32,220 nucleotides of DNA from an uncultured Lachnospiraceae bacterium (GTDB lineage Bacteria > Bacillota > Clostridia > Lachnospirales > Lachnospiraceae). The stretch's first letter is position 1. Each line of letters begins with the position of its first letter. The notes under the pieces were generated by a model. It made no database searches and was not told where the DNA came from. It saw only the letters and a program-made list of their open reading frames with translations. The stretch spans positions 1 through 32,220 of the forward strand of contig CASWVG010000029.1 of the NCBI GenBank assembly GCA_949472775.1. The letters run 5' to 3'. A program made the position numbers and the translations under genes. This document shows, piece after piece, positions 9,430-17,484 of the stretch.

Positions 9430-11397
9430 ATGGAACTATTAAGCAAAGATATTACCCTCGGTTTCTACAACGACACCGGCATTATCAATCTGCCTGTGCC
9501 TCAGTATGATACCGGACGGGTTATCTCCATCGGTCTTACGAATGACGGTAAACGGTTCAAGATACCCGAAAACACAACCGTCTTTTTGAAAGCGATAAAG
9601 CCCGACGGGAAGCAGGTCAACACCGACGAGTGGTGCAGCATACAGGATAACCAGGTCGTCATTCAAATTTCCAGGCAGCTCTCTGCTGTCCCCGGCACCG
9701 TAAATTGTGAACTCGTCTTAGGCGATACCACCGGAAAGCAGTACACTTCCAGCCGTTTTAACATCATTGTCAGCAAAGCTGTACACAATGATGAAAATCT
9801 GACTTCCACAGACACCTACAAGAATATTCTTGATATTCTTCTGGAACTGGATGGTCTGAAAAAAGATCTGGTGTTCAAAAAGGAAAAGGACCAGCCGGGC
9901 GGTATACCGTCCCTGGACGACCAGGCCAGAATCCCGCGGCACGAGCTGTACGATGCCGACCTGAACAGCAAAGGAATCGTAAAGCTCGTTGACTCCGTCC
10001 AGAGCGATTCCACTGCTGATGCCGCCACCCCTAACTCCGTAAAGACCGTGAACGATACGCTGGCGACACATATGACTGACACCAGCAATCCGCACAATCT
10101 GACAAAGGAAGAGTTGGGTCTTGCATATGTCGACAATACATCCGACGCCGATAAACCTGTATCGGCCGCGCAGTTGGAAGCCCTTCGCTTAAAAGCCGAC
10201 ATCTCAAGTCCTGTACTGACCGGTACCCCGCAGGCGCCTACCGCTCCGTCGGGAACCAGTACCACACAGATCGCCACCACCGCCTACGCCCAGAAAGGAA
10301 TATCCGACCATAACATTTCGCTGGCTTCCCATGGCGACATCCGGAATCTCATTTCGGCGCTCACAACAAGGGTAAACGAATTGGCAGACCGCGAAGATAC
10401 ACCCGACCTCCAGTCACAGTTTGTCAGAAAAACAGGTGACACGATGTCCGGCTCCCTCACCAGCTCCAAGAGCACAAATACCTATCTTGCCGGAAATCAA
10501 GGACATGCCATCATCAGCTCCGCCGCTGCTGCCGGTTCCTATACCATGCTCGATAAGCTCAACTCCACAAACGGTTATTTCACGGACGGTGTCTACCAGA
10601 ATAAACGTCTGTTGCAATACACTGACAGATCCACCGTAAATGCAGGGACAAACGGTGTGACAAAATCCGTTACCCTGTTAGATGAAAGCGGCAATTCTTC
10701 CTTTCCAGGGACAGTCTCTGCCGCATCGTTTTCCGGCAACGCCACGTCTGCGACAAAGGCCGTCAATGATAAAAACGGAAAAGACATTGCAGCTACTTAT
10801 GCTACAAAAACCGAGGTTGATACCCTAAAAAAATCTGTCAGTGATGGCAAATCAGCAGTCGCCAGTGCCATCACTGCAAAAGGCATTGCCACGGCGGCTG
10901 ATGCGGCATTCTCAACAATGGCAGCAAATATAGGGAAACTGAAAACAACCTTCCGGACACAGTCAAAATCCGTTACGCCGAACGCGCATGTGCAGACGGT
11001 TTATCCGGACAGCGGTTATGACGGCCTCTATGCCGTAAGTGTGGGGGCTATCCCTAATTCCTCGCCACCTGCGGGGAATAAAATAGTTCTCCCCAATATT
11101 ACTGTCGGACAATACCGTTGTATATTTCTAAAAACCTACGGAAAAAGAATAAAGGTGTCATCTTCTGTCGCATCCGCCATGAACATCGCTTCTCATTGGA
11201 AGTGCAGGTATTTTACGGATTACGGTAATGATATTTTTGATGGGCTCATTGGTGGTAATGTTTCAAATACCCTTTTACTGGATTCCTCATCCCACACCTT
11301 TATCGGATCCGAAAATTATGATTTCGTTGCCATATGCAGATATACCAGTTCCAATGCAACAATAGATCTGACAATAGAATGGATACCCGTTTCATGA
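9430..11397 (+). CDS. BppU-like baseplate upper protein / tail fibre
   Basis: 655 residues from ATG 9430, preceded by GAAGGAGG; an upstream in-frame ATG at 9283 lies inside the previous gene and was rejected. Residues 1 to about 115 resemble the BppU N-terminal domain of Gram-positive phage baseplates (DITLGFYNDTG, then FKIPENTTVFLKAIKPDG). They are followed by tail-fibre repeats: GIVKLVDSVQSDSTADAATP, an HMTDTSNPHNLTKEELGL segment and GTPQAPTAPSGTSTTQIATT. A helical stretch (about 455-500) and a C-terminal beta-rich part without recognisable family end the protein. Such proteins attach to the Dit/Tal hub and carry receptor-binding modules. The last 110 or so residues are more AT-rich than the rest. 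N-terminal assignment is fairly firm; the function of the C-terminus is unknown. Confidence 0.75.
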   Translation: MELLSKDITLGFYNDTGIINLPVPQYDTGRVISIGLTNDGKRFKIPENTTVFLKAIKPDGKQVNTDEWCSIQDNQVVIQISRQLSAVPGTVNCELVLGDTTGKQYTSSRFNIIVSKAVHNDENLTSTDTYKNILDILLELDGLKKDLVFKKEKDQPGGIPSLDDQARIPRHELYDADLNSKGIVKLVDSVQSDSTADAATPNSVKTVNDTLATHMTDTSNPHNLTKEELGLAYVDNTSDADKPVSAAQLEALRLKADISSPVLTGTPQAPTAPSGTSTTQIATTAYAQKGISDHNISLASHGDIRNLISALTTRVNELADREDTPDLQSQFVRKTGDTMSGSLTSSKSTNTYLAGNQGHAIISSAAAAGSYTMLDKLNSTNGYFTDGVYQNKRLLQYTDRSTVNAGTNGVTKSVTLLDESGNSSFPGTVSAASFSGNATSATKAVNDKNGKDIAATYATKTEVDTLKKSVSDGKSAVASAITAKGIATAADAAFSTMAANIGKLKTTFRTQSKSVTPNAHVQTVYPDSGYDGLYAVSVGAIPNSSPPAGNKIVLPNITVGQYRCIFLKTYGKRIKVSSSVASAMNIASHWKCRYFTDYGNDIFDGLIGGNVSNTLLLDSSSHTFIGSENYDFVAICRYTSSNATIDLTIEWIPVS

Positions 11398-11440
11398 GCC
11401 AGATCATCAAATACCACTTATAAAAAAGGAGGAAATACTT

Positions 11441-11818
11441 ATGTTTAAACTTATCTTATCAGACAACACGGAAATACCCGTGTCCAATGGATCTACCTTA
11501 TTTGACATTATGGTGGAGCCTGCCCGGTACTCGTCCATGTGGAACCACCTCACGGAAAGTAACTTAAAACGCGTCCGTCTTGTATTAGAAAACGGCGATC
11601 TACTCGACCAGAAAGAGAACCTTGTCGTTGACAGTGAATATTCTTTCCGCGAAAACGAATTTGTCAAGTGTCATTTCTATCTCCGCGAAAAGACAGAGGT
11701 CGAACTGCTGCGGGAACAGGTAGCTGCCCTGACGGCAGAACTTGGCGTACATGACGGCGCTATCGCGGATATGGGAGAAGCAATCAGCTCCCTTGCCGAG
11801 GAAGGAGGCAATATATAA
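11441..11818 (+). CDS. Small phage tail-region protein with C-terminal coiled coil
   Basis: 125 residues, start ATG 11441 with a strong AAAGGAGG about 8 bases upstream. Residues 1-85 look like a compact alpha/beta domain (MFKLILSDNTEIPVSNGSTL; RVRLVLENGDLLD). Residues about 88-118 form a short leucine-containing coiled coil (ELLREQVAALTAELG). I do not recognise a characterised family, but small proteins of this design commonly sit between fibre genes and the XkdX-like gene in prophages of Clostridia. Its TAA overlaps the ATG of the next gene by one base, so the two are probably co-translated. A baseplate accessory or assembly role is plausible but unproven. Confidence 0.65.
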   Translation: MFKLILSDNTEIPVSNGSTLFDIMVEPARYSSMWNHLTESNLKRVRLVLENGDLLDQKENLVVDSEYSFRENEFVKCHFYLREKTEVELLREQVAALTAELGVHDGAIADMGEAISSLAEEGGNI

Positions 11819-11931
11819 TGGGAAGATTTTATGGAATCAAAATTTTAATCGGCAGCATAACGATTGACGACGTGCCAAAATTATGGAAAAAAGCGGTCGA
11901 AAACTGGCTGGCTACAAATACATTCAGCTAA
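11818..11931 (+). CDS. XkdX-like short phage protein
   Basis: 37 residues beginning MGRFYGIKIL and ending NWLATNTFS. The ATG overlaps the previous stop (TAATG) and has AAGGAGG nine bases upstream, which strongly supports translation despite the tiny size. The pattern of an aromatic N-terminus, then an ITIDDVP turn, then a Trp-rich KLWKKAVENWL helix resembles the short XkdX-type proteins found at the end of tail cassettes. Their function is not established. It is the last gene before the terminator. Confidence 0.6.
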   Translation: MGRFYGIKILIGSITIDDVPKLWKKAVENWLATNTFS

Positions 11932-11946
11932 GCCGCTAAATGCCGA

Positions 11947-11990
11947 GGGGATAGGAGGAGAAACCATATTTCTCTCTTCTATCCCCTTTC
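11947..11990 (+). terminator. Rho-independent terminator of the tail cassette
   Basis: GGGGATAG (11947-11954) pairs with CTATCCCC (11979-11986), extended by a purine-rich arm and a TTTCTCTCT arm with one bulge around a short loop, then a short TTT. It closes the + strand tail operon 16 bases after the last gene. It lies only 11-54 bases past the stop of the convergent response regulator gene and may block both directions, although the - strand side lacks a T-run. Confidence 0.75.
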
Positions 11991-12000
11991 ACACCGGTCC

Positions 12001-13995
12001 TCACCCAAACTTCGCAATATCATAAGTCAGCGTGATATCCTTTTCTCCATAAAGTTTGAAATAATTCTGTACGATACGGTCTGTCACCACACGCACATTC
12101 TCCCGCTCCGTACCTAAAAGAATCACCAGAAACTGGGAGCTGCTGTACCTTGCGCCCACGTCCACACCGCGCAGGGATTTGCAGATCGCCTGCTCCATAC
12201 ACTGCATGGCGGTCTCCATGCGCTCCAGCTTGACCTCGCTGCCATTAGAAGAAAACAGGGTAAAGAGCAGAAGCTGCGTCTCCTTCTTGCTGCGCGCCGA
12301 CATATGTTTCACAAAATCATACACATGATTGAACTCATCATAGTTCACCTGGAAGGCACCCTTGTAAGTCTCCCGATTTTTGATGGCATCGATAATCTTA
12401 TCCAGATCGTTCTGAGACTGCTCCGGCGTCCGTAAAATACCGGATTTCTGGAAGAAACCGTAATGTTTTCCCCGGCTCTGTTTCACAAGATAAAGCGCTT
12501 TATCCGCTCTCCTGTAAAGCTCCTCAAACTCTCTTCCATCTGTCCCGGAAATACTAATACCGATTGAGAGCTCCGCATCCCGGAGTACCTCTACATCCTC
12601 CCTCTTTTTCCGGAAAAGATCCAGCAGTTCTTCCACCTTCTGCGTAATAGCTTCCTCATCTGTTATGCCCGGCAGATAATACAAAAATTCATCCCCGCCG
12701 GTTCTGCAGACAATCTCATTGCCACATACATCCAACAGCACATCAGCTACCGTTTTCAAGGCGTAGTCTCCCATTAGATGGCCATGTGTGTCATTGATCT
12801 GCTGGAAATGATCAAGATCAATCAGCATCAGGCTGCCGCCCTCTGCACGCAGACTTAAGGAAATGTCATATTCACCCTTCTGCCTGCTCAGAAGCCCCGT
12901 CAGATAATCAACCGGTGATTCCCGTATATTCTCGTTGCCCGTGGAGATACCCACGATCTTGCCACTGTCGAAAATCGGTGTCGCCAGATCCTCCTCCGGC
13001 ATCCACATTTTTTCCAAAGCGCCTTCTTTAATCAGATCAACGAAAATGTCCACCAGATCCGGATCCCACTGGGTTCCTTTTCCGTTTTCCAGTTCCTTCA
13101 TTACCACATCATCATTCAGACGCCTGCGGTATACACGGTTACTGGTCATGGCATCATATGAATCCACCAGACCGATTACCCTGGCAACCAGCGGAATCGA
13201 TTCTCCCTTTAATCCTTCCGGGTATCCTTTTCCGTCATAGCGTTCATGGTGATATTTGGCTCCCACATTGACATTGGGAAACATCTTGAAATCATTTAAA
13301 ATCTCAGCGCCAACAAGGGTATGCCCCTTGATAAGGCGAAATTCCACATCTGTCAGCTTAAAAGGTTTGTTGAGCACGGCGTCAGGCACGCCAATCTTTC
13401 CCACATCATGCAGCATCGCCACATAATAAATATTCTGAATCTCTTCCTCGGACCAGCCCAGACGCTGCGCCAGAAGTTCGGAGTACGCCGCCACCCGCAT
13501 AGAGTGCCCTTTTGTATAGTCGTCCTTCGCATCCACTGTATTGGCAACCGTCATAATCGCCTGAATCGTGATGCGCTCCATCTCCTTCGTCTTTTCATCC
13601 AGTCTGCGCTGCAGGTCCTTCCGGTACCCGTCCAGCTCAACAGTGCTTCTGATCCGGCTCAGCATAATATTCGGTTCAAACGGCTTGGCAATATAATCGC
13701 ACGCCCCCACACGGAAGCATTTGATCTCCGTCTCCGCGCTGCGGTCAGCCGTCAGGAAGATGACAGGAATCTTCTTCCAGTGCGCATCTTTCTGCAGTGT
13801 TGCCATCACTTCAAAGCCATCGATCCCCGGCATATTGATATCCAGAAGAATCAGATCCGGCGTATGCCTCTCCAGATATTTAAAGGCCTGCTTTCCCGAA
13901 TTTACGGCTATTACCTTGTACTCTCCCTCTAGCAGCTTCTGTGCTGTCGACAGCGTCAGTCTGTCGTCGTCGACAATCAAGATTATTTTTTTCAT
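12001..13995 (-). CDS. Response regulator with REC, HD-GYP, GGDEF and degenerate GGDEF-like domains
   Basis: 664 residues, start ATG 13995 after a GGGGGA ribosome site. Residues 1-120 are a receiver domain with acidic D9-D11, phospho-acceptor D52 and KPF at 104-106. Residues about 140-325 are an HD-GYP phosphodiesterase domain: H164, HD at 196-197, H225 and a full HHExxDGxGYP motif at 249-259. Residues about 360-512 form a GGDEF domain with an intact GGDEF at 433-437. Residues about 545-664 look like a second GGDEF-type fold whose signature is YSSSQF (617-622), so it should not make c-di-GMP. The protein could both make and degrade c-di-GMP under control of an unidentified sensor kinase; no kinase gene is adjacent. 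Its own promoter separates it from sigE. Host origin is likely but its place next to the prophage leaves some doubt. Confidence 0.9.
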   Translation of the reverse strand: MKKIILIVDDDRLTLSTAQKLLEGEYKVIAVNSGKQAFKYLERHTPDLILLDINMPGIDGFEVMATLQKDAHWKKIPVIFLTADRSAETEIKCFRVGACDYIAKPFEPNIMLSRIRSTVELDGYRKDLQRRLDEKTKEMERITIQAIMTVANTVDAKDDYTKGHSMRVAAYSELLAQRLGWSEEEIQNIYYVAMLHDVGKIGVPDAVLNKPFKLTDVEFRLIKGHTLVGAEILNDFKMFPNVNVGAKYHHERYDGKGYPEGLKGESIPLVARVIGLVDSYDAMTSNRVYRRRLNDDVVMKELENGKGTQWDPDLVDIFVDLIKEGALEKMWMPEEDLATPIFDSGKIVGISTGNENIRESPVDYLTGLLSRQKGEYDISLSLRAEGGSLMLIDLDHFQQINDTHGHLMGDYALKTVADVLLDVCGNEIVCRTGGDEFLYYLPGITDEEAITQKVEELLDLFRKKREDVEVLRDAELSIGISISGTDGREFEELYRRADKALYLVKQSRGKHYGFFQKSGILRTPEQSQNDLDKIIDAIKNRETYKGAFQVNYDEFNHVYDFVKHMSARSKKETQLLLFTLFSSNGSEVKLERMETAMQCMEQAICKSLRGVDVGARYSSSQFLVILLGTERENVRVVTDRIVQNYFKLYGEKDITLTYDIAKFG

Positions 13996-14095
13996 TTGTC
14001 CCCCACACTAACTATGTAACACCAACTCTCAGAATCCTACCCTCACATTTTCGCAGTAATACTTCGATCTGCACTGGATAAATATATCCCTTTTT

Positions 14096-14124
14096 ATTAT
14101 ACACGCACCAGAGACAAAAGGCAA
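14096..14124 (-). promoter_or_regulatory. Sigma-A-type promoter of the response regulator gene
   Basis: On the - strand a perfect TATAAT (14101-14096) lies 17 bases downstream of TTGCCT (14124-14119). It sits in the 162-base gap between sigE and the response regulator, about 100 bases before the start codon, giving a long leader. No terminator for sigE was seen in this gap. Confidence 0.6.
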
Positions 14125-14157
14125 ACAAATCTCCGATCAATTCTGCGCACCCTCACA

Positions 14158-14898
14158 TCAGTTGTCTTTGCTCATCTCCTTTTTCAACCGCCGCATAATC
14201 TTTTTCTCCAGTCTGGAAATATAAGACTGGGAAATGCCGAGCAGTTCCGCCACCTCCTTCTGTGTCAGTTCCTTCCCCTCTGCGTTCCCAATCCCGAAGC
14301 GCAGTCGGATGATCGTCTGTTCCCGCTCGGAAAGTTTGGCAATCGCCCGAATCAGAAGTTTTCTCTCCACTTCATCTTCCAGATTCTTATAAATCACGTC
14401 CTCATCCGTTCCCAGAATATCCGAGAGCAGAAGTTCATTGCCGTCCCAGTCCACATTTAGGGGCTCGTCGATGGAAACCTCCATTCTATGCTTGTTATTC
14501 CTTCTCAGGTACATCAGAATTTCATTCTCAATACAGCGTGAAGCGTAGGTTGCCAGCTTAATGTTTTTCCCCGGATTAAAGGTGTTGATGGACTTGATCA
14601 GCCCGATGGTTCCGATGGAAATCAGATCCTCCACACCCACTCCCGTATTATCGAACTTTTTCGCAATGTACACCACCAGTCTTAAATTATGTTCTATCAG
14701 AATTGATTTTGCCTCATCCTCATATTCCGTTCCCAGATCGCTTATGATCTCATTTTCCCTTTCGCTCTCGAGTGGCGGCGGCAGTACCTCTGCCCCTCCT
14801 ATGTAATGAATGTCCCCCTGTCTGGTCATCAGAAATTTCTGGTCCCTGTGTACCATCTTAAACTGAATCTTACCGGGAATTGCCACTTTCAAAACCAT
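14158..14898 (-). CDS. sigE: Pro-sigma-E, mother-cell sporulation sigma factor
   Basis: 246 residues. The core matches sigma-E closely: [14 protein letters not shown] [43 protein letters not shown], and a region 4.2 helix-turn-helix (about 212-236, [12 protein letters not shown]). The N-terminus carries a pro-sequence ending near [13 protein letters not shown] (31-43), the region where SpoIIGA cuts in Bacillus. The pro-region sequence differs from that of B. subtilis, as is usual. The ATG has an AGGAGGA site that overlaps the TAG stop of spoIIGA, so the two are translationally coupled. It directs early mother-cell transcription after asymmetric septation. In many spore formers sigG follows immediately; here it does not. 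Confidence 0.95.
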   Translation of the reverse strand: MVLKVAIPGKIQFKMVHRDQKFLMTRQGDIHYIGGAEVLPPPLESERENEIISDLGTEYEDEAKSILIEHNLRLVVYIAKKFDNTGVGVEDLISIGTIGLIKSINTFNPGKNIKLATYASRCIENEILMYLRRNNKHRMEVSIDEPLNVDWDGNELLLSDILGTDEDVIYKNLEDEVERKLLIRAIAKLSEREQTIIRLRFGIGNAEGKELTQKEVAELLGISQSYISRLEKKIMRRLKKEMSKDN

Positions 14899-14909
14899 CT
14901 TTTTTCCTC

Positions 14910-15722
14910 CTAGTTTTCTAATAGCCCGGGGTGTAATATCATCTGGTAATCACTGTCCTCCGATATTCCCGTATCACAAACCGCAACTATGACATGTTTT
15001 CTTTTGAGCGTCCCTCCCGCTTCCTCTATCAGCATTTCCGGCAGTTCGTAGGCAGAGAGAATACCGTCCTGTTTCCCCACACTCCTGTAGGGAACCGCAT
15101 GAAATTTCTCCCGTGACAGGCAGGACTCCATACAGCGTGCGATTTTCCCGCTGATTACGCTCACCGGTGCGCCGCTTATGGGATCTGACAGATGATTTCC
15201 CGTATCCACCAGAGCTTTGATTCGGATCTCCTGTCTCAATGACGGCACATAGACACGCACCGTCCGCAGACTGTCCTCCCGCCGCCTAAGCAACCATTGT
15301 AAAGCGGCTCGCAGCACCAGATAGGACAGTGCGCCCGCCATCAGGGTTAAGAAAAGACCTCCTCTCCCCTTCACAATGACTCTCAGACGATTCAGAATCC
15401 ATATCATACCACCGCCTAAAAAAAAGCCGGCGGCAGCCATCAGCAGAGACGCTTTTAGAAGACTGCGTACACCGTATATCTGATAAGTGAGGCACATCAT
15501 ACACATACTGACAGGTATGGAACTGAGCAAAAGTCTGCCTCCTACCGTAAAGACCGGCAGCACCAGAAACAGGCAGCTCATCCCGGCTCCCGCTACGGCC
15601 CCCAGCCAGATTTTCCGGCGCGTGGCAGTACGCCGCATAATTTGTCCGGCGAGGGACAGCAGATACAGATCAGTCGTCATCTGCAGGATGAAAACACTGT
15701 CAATATATAATTTGTAATACAC
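14910..15722 (-). CDS. spoIIGA: SpoIIGA, membrane aspartic protease that processes pro-sigma-E
   Basis: 270 residues with a GTG start at 15722, chosen because GGAGG lies 7 bases upstream and the protein then begins [14 protein letters not shown], the usual start of the family; an in-frame ATG at 15785 has no ribosome site and would add 21 unlikely residues. The N-terminal half (about 5-145) holds five or so hydrophobic segments that anchor it in the septal membrane. The C-terminal half carries the protease motif VDTGN with catalytic D173. It cuts the pro-peptide from sigma-E and is activated from the forespore by SpoIIR, which is not in the window. It ends with TAG inside the sigE ribosome site. 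Confidence 0.93.
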   Translation of the reverse strand: MYYKLYIDSVFILQMTTDLYLLSLAGQIMRRTATRRKIWLGAVAGAGMSCLFLVLPVFTVGGRLLLSSIPVSMCMMCLTYQIYGVRSLLKASLLMAAAGFFLGGGMIWILNRLRVIVKGRGGLFLTLMAGALSYLVLRAALQWLLRRREDSLRTVRVYVPSLRQEIRIKALVDTGNHLSDPISGAPVSVISGKIARCMESCLSREKFHAVPYRSVGKQDGILSAYELPEMLIEEAGGTLKRKHVIVAVCDTGISEDSDYQMILHPGLLEN

Positions 15723-15746
15723 ATTCCACCTCCGTAATTCCTTTTC

Positions 15747-15779
15747 ATTATAGGAAATACGGTCTGCATATTCTGTCAC
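15747..15779 (-). promoter_or_regulatory. Candidate spoIIGA promoter with long spacer
   Basis: On the - strand a perfect TATAAT (15752-15747) lies 24 bases before the GTG start. The best -35 match, GTGACA (15779-15774), is 21 bases upstream, longer than the usual 17. The B. subtilis spoIIG promoter has a similarly long spacer and needs Spo0A. The -10 is convincing; the -35 and Spo0A dependence are inferred. Confidence 0.45.
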
Positions 15780-15832
15780 AATCAAGGAGCATTTCCCCTA
15801 TTTTTCCAGACAGATAGCAACAAAGTAAAACA

Positions 15833-15863
15833 AAATACCACAGGATATTCTCCTGTGGTATTT
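15833..15863 (-). terminator. Rho-independent terminator after ftsZ
   Basis: A perfect 13-base stem (AAATACCACAGGA with its complement) and a 5-base loop. On the - strand it is followed by TTTTGTTTTA, a good T-run. It lies about 115 bases past the ftsZ stop and upstream of the spoIIGA promoter, so it separates the division transcript from the sporulation operon. Confidence 0.85.
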
Positions 15864-15894
15864 CACATCTTTCCATATTTTCATATCATTCTAT

Positions 15895-15901
15895 TGTCGA
15901 A
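15895..15901 (+). promoter_or_regulatory. Possible Spo0A box upstream of spoIIGA
   Basis: TGTCGAA, exact match to the core of the Spo0A binding site, in the context ATTGTCGAAAC. It lies in the ftsZ-spoIIGA gap roughly 150 bases upstream of the spoIIGA -10, beyond the ftsZ terminator. A 7-base match can occur by chance; another copy at 12966 lies inside a coding region. Confidence 0.3.
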
Positions 15902-15979
15902 ACCGCTCCGTACCTTCACCGTTCCGAATCATATATCTGCGGCCTCAGCAGCAAATGCCCCGGCCCATACTAAAATTAC

Positions 15980-17191
15980 CTACTTTCTCAAGAAACTCGG
16001 GATATCCAGTGATTTCTCCTCCACGGAGCTCTTAATATCATTGGTTTTCTGAATCCCGATCGGCTTAAGCCCTGCCTGCGCCTTAGGCTGTCCGCCCTGT
16101 GCCATCGGCTGCTTCAGCCCCATATTCGCCGCCGCAAACGCACTAAGACCCGCGCCTGTTCCCACTGTGCTCTTTCCCTGCAGGGAAGTGGGTGTTATGT
16201 ATCCGCTCTTAAAACCGAGACCTGCGCCCTGTCTGCCAGCCTTCTCCTCAATACCTGTAGCGATAATGGTGACATTACAGGTGTCTGTCATGCTGGAATC
16301 ATACATCGCACCGAAGATGATATTCACCTCGTCACCCGTGAGATTTCTCACATAATCGGAAGCGTCGGATGCATCCGCAAGGGAAATATCACCAGACACA
16401 TTGATAATCACATGGGTCGCTCCGGTGATGGTCGTCTCAAGCAGCGGGCTTTCCACTGCCATCTTGGCCGCCTCCGCCGCCTTGTCGTCGCCCTTCCCGC
16501 TGCCGATGCCGATATGGGCGATACCCTTGTCCTTCATAACGGTCTGTACATCCGCGAAATCCAGATTGATAATCGCCGGCATATTGATCAGATCCGTAAT
16601 GCCCTGTACCGCCTGCTGCAACACCTCATCCGCTTTCTTAAGCGCCTCCGGCATAGTGGTACGCCTGTCCACAATCTCAAGAAGCTTGTCGTTTGGAATC
16701 ACAATCAGCGTATCTACATTGTCTTTGATCTTTTCAATCCCGGCAAGCGCATTGGTCATGCGCGCCTTCGCCTCAAAACGGAACGGCTTCGTCACCACAC
16801 CGACAGTCAGTATGCCCATATCCTTCGCAAGCTTCGCCACTACGGGAGCCGCTCCCGTTCCTGTGCCGCCGCCCATACCGCAGGTGACAAACACCATGTC
16901 CGCTCCCTTTAAAGCCTGCGCCACTTCCTCGGAACTCTCCTCAGCCGCCTTCTCACCGATCTCCGGCTTCGCGCCCGCACCAAGACCCTTGGTAAGCTTT
17001 TCACCAATCTGCAACAGCCTGGTCGCCCTGCACAGTTGTAAAGCCTGTTTATCCGTATTGATACCAATAAACTCTACACCGTCTATCTCTTCATCTATCA
17101 TTCTATTTACAGCGTTGTTTCCCGCACCGCCGACACCGACCACGATAATCTTCGCCGCAGACTCCGCTTCATTCGACTTAATCTCAAGCAA
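15980..17191 (-). CDS. ftsZ: Cell division GTPase FtsZ
   Basis: 403 residues using a TTG start at 17191, supported by GGAGG 7 bases upstream; the ATG-equivalent further upstream (17230) has no such site. The tubulin-type GTPase is complete: [14 protein letters not shown] near the N-terminus, the GGGTGTG loop at 107-113, a T7-region NLDFADV, and the conserved C-terminal tail DIPSFLRK that binds partners such as FtsA, SepF or EzrA. It polymerises into the Z-ring at mid-cell and, in sporulation, near the pole. It has its own promoter and terminator, so it can be expressed apart from the rest of the cluster. ftsA, often its upstream neighbour, is absent here. Stop codon TAG. Confidence 0.97.
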   Translation of the reverse strand: MLEIKSNEAESAAKIIVVGVGGAGNNAVNRMIDEEIDGVEFIGINTDKQALQLCRATRLLQIGEKLTKGLGAGAKPEIGEKAAEESSEEVAQALKGADMVFVTCGMGGGTGTGAAPVVAKLAKDMGILTVGVVTKPFRFEAKARMTNALAGIEKIKDNVDTLIVIPNDKLLEIVDRRTTMPEALKKADEVLQQAVQGITDLINMPAIINLDFADVQTVMKDKGIAHIGIGSGKGDDKAAEAAKMAVESPLLETTITGATHVIINVSGDISLADASDASDYVRNLTGDEVNIIFGAMYDSSMTDTCNVTIIATGIEEKAGRQGAGLGFKSGYITPTSLQGKSTVGTGAGLSAFAAANMGLKQPMAQGGQPKAQAGLKPIGIQKTNDIKSSVEEKSLDIPSFLRK

Positions 17192-17241
17192 GGTGATTCC
17201 TCCTTTTACTTTCACATACTCCGAAAGCACTCATATACTTT

Positions 17242-17270
17242 ATCATATAATTATTTTACGAACTTCGCAA
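17242..17270 (-). promoter_or_regulatory. Sigma-A-type ftsZ promoter
   Basis: On the - strand TTGCGA (17270-17265), a 17-base spacer and TATGAT (17247-17242), about 50 bases before the TTG start. The remaining gap back to divIB (17271-17484) holds two weak AT-rich hairpins (17361-17382 and 17410-17440) without clear T-runs and nothing else I can name. Confidence 0.6.
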
Positions 17271-17484
17271 CCCATTTTTTTCTTTTTGTCTTGTTTGCAC
17301 CAATTTTGTTATATCCATCCCGCACCATGCACTTGCCGCATGTTGCCGAAGCCAACGCCCAAATGCCTGTATTATGGCATTTTGTGTGCATCAATTGTCA
17401 CAATTTTCGCCAAATAACCATACTTATTTGCAAAATTTGGCACGGGCCGGCATTACGCACTGAATTTTCCAAAACGATCTGCCG

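Noticed and set aside
12966..12972. TGTCGAA as a Spo0A site
   Set aside because: It lies inside the coding region of the response regulator, away from any promoter, and is probably chance.
16401..17417. Long + strand reading frame opposite ftsZ
   Set aside because: It is the antisense shadow of ftsZ with no ribosome site and a low-complexity hydrophobic translation.
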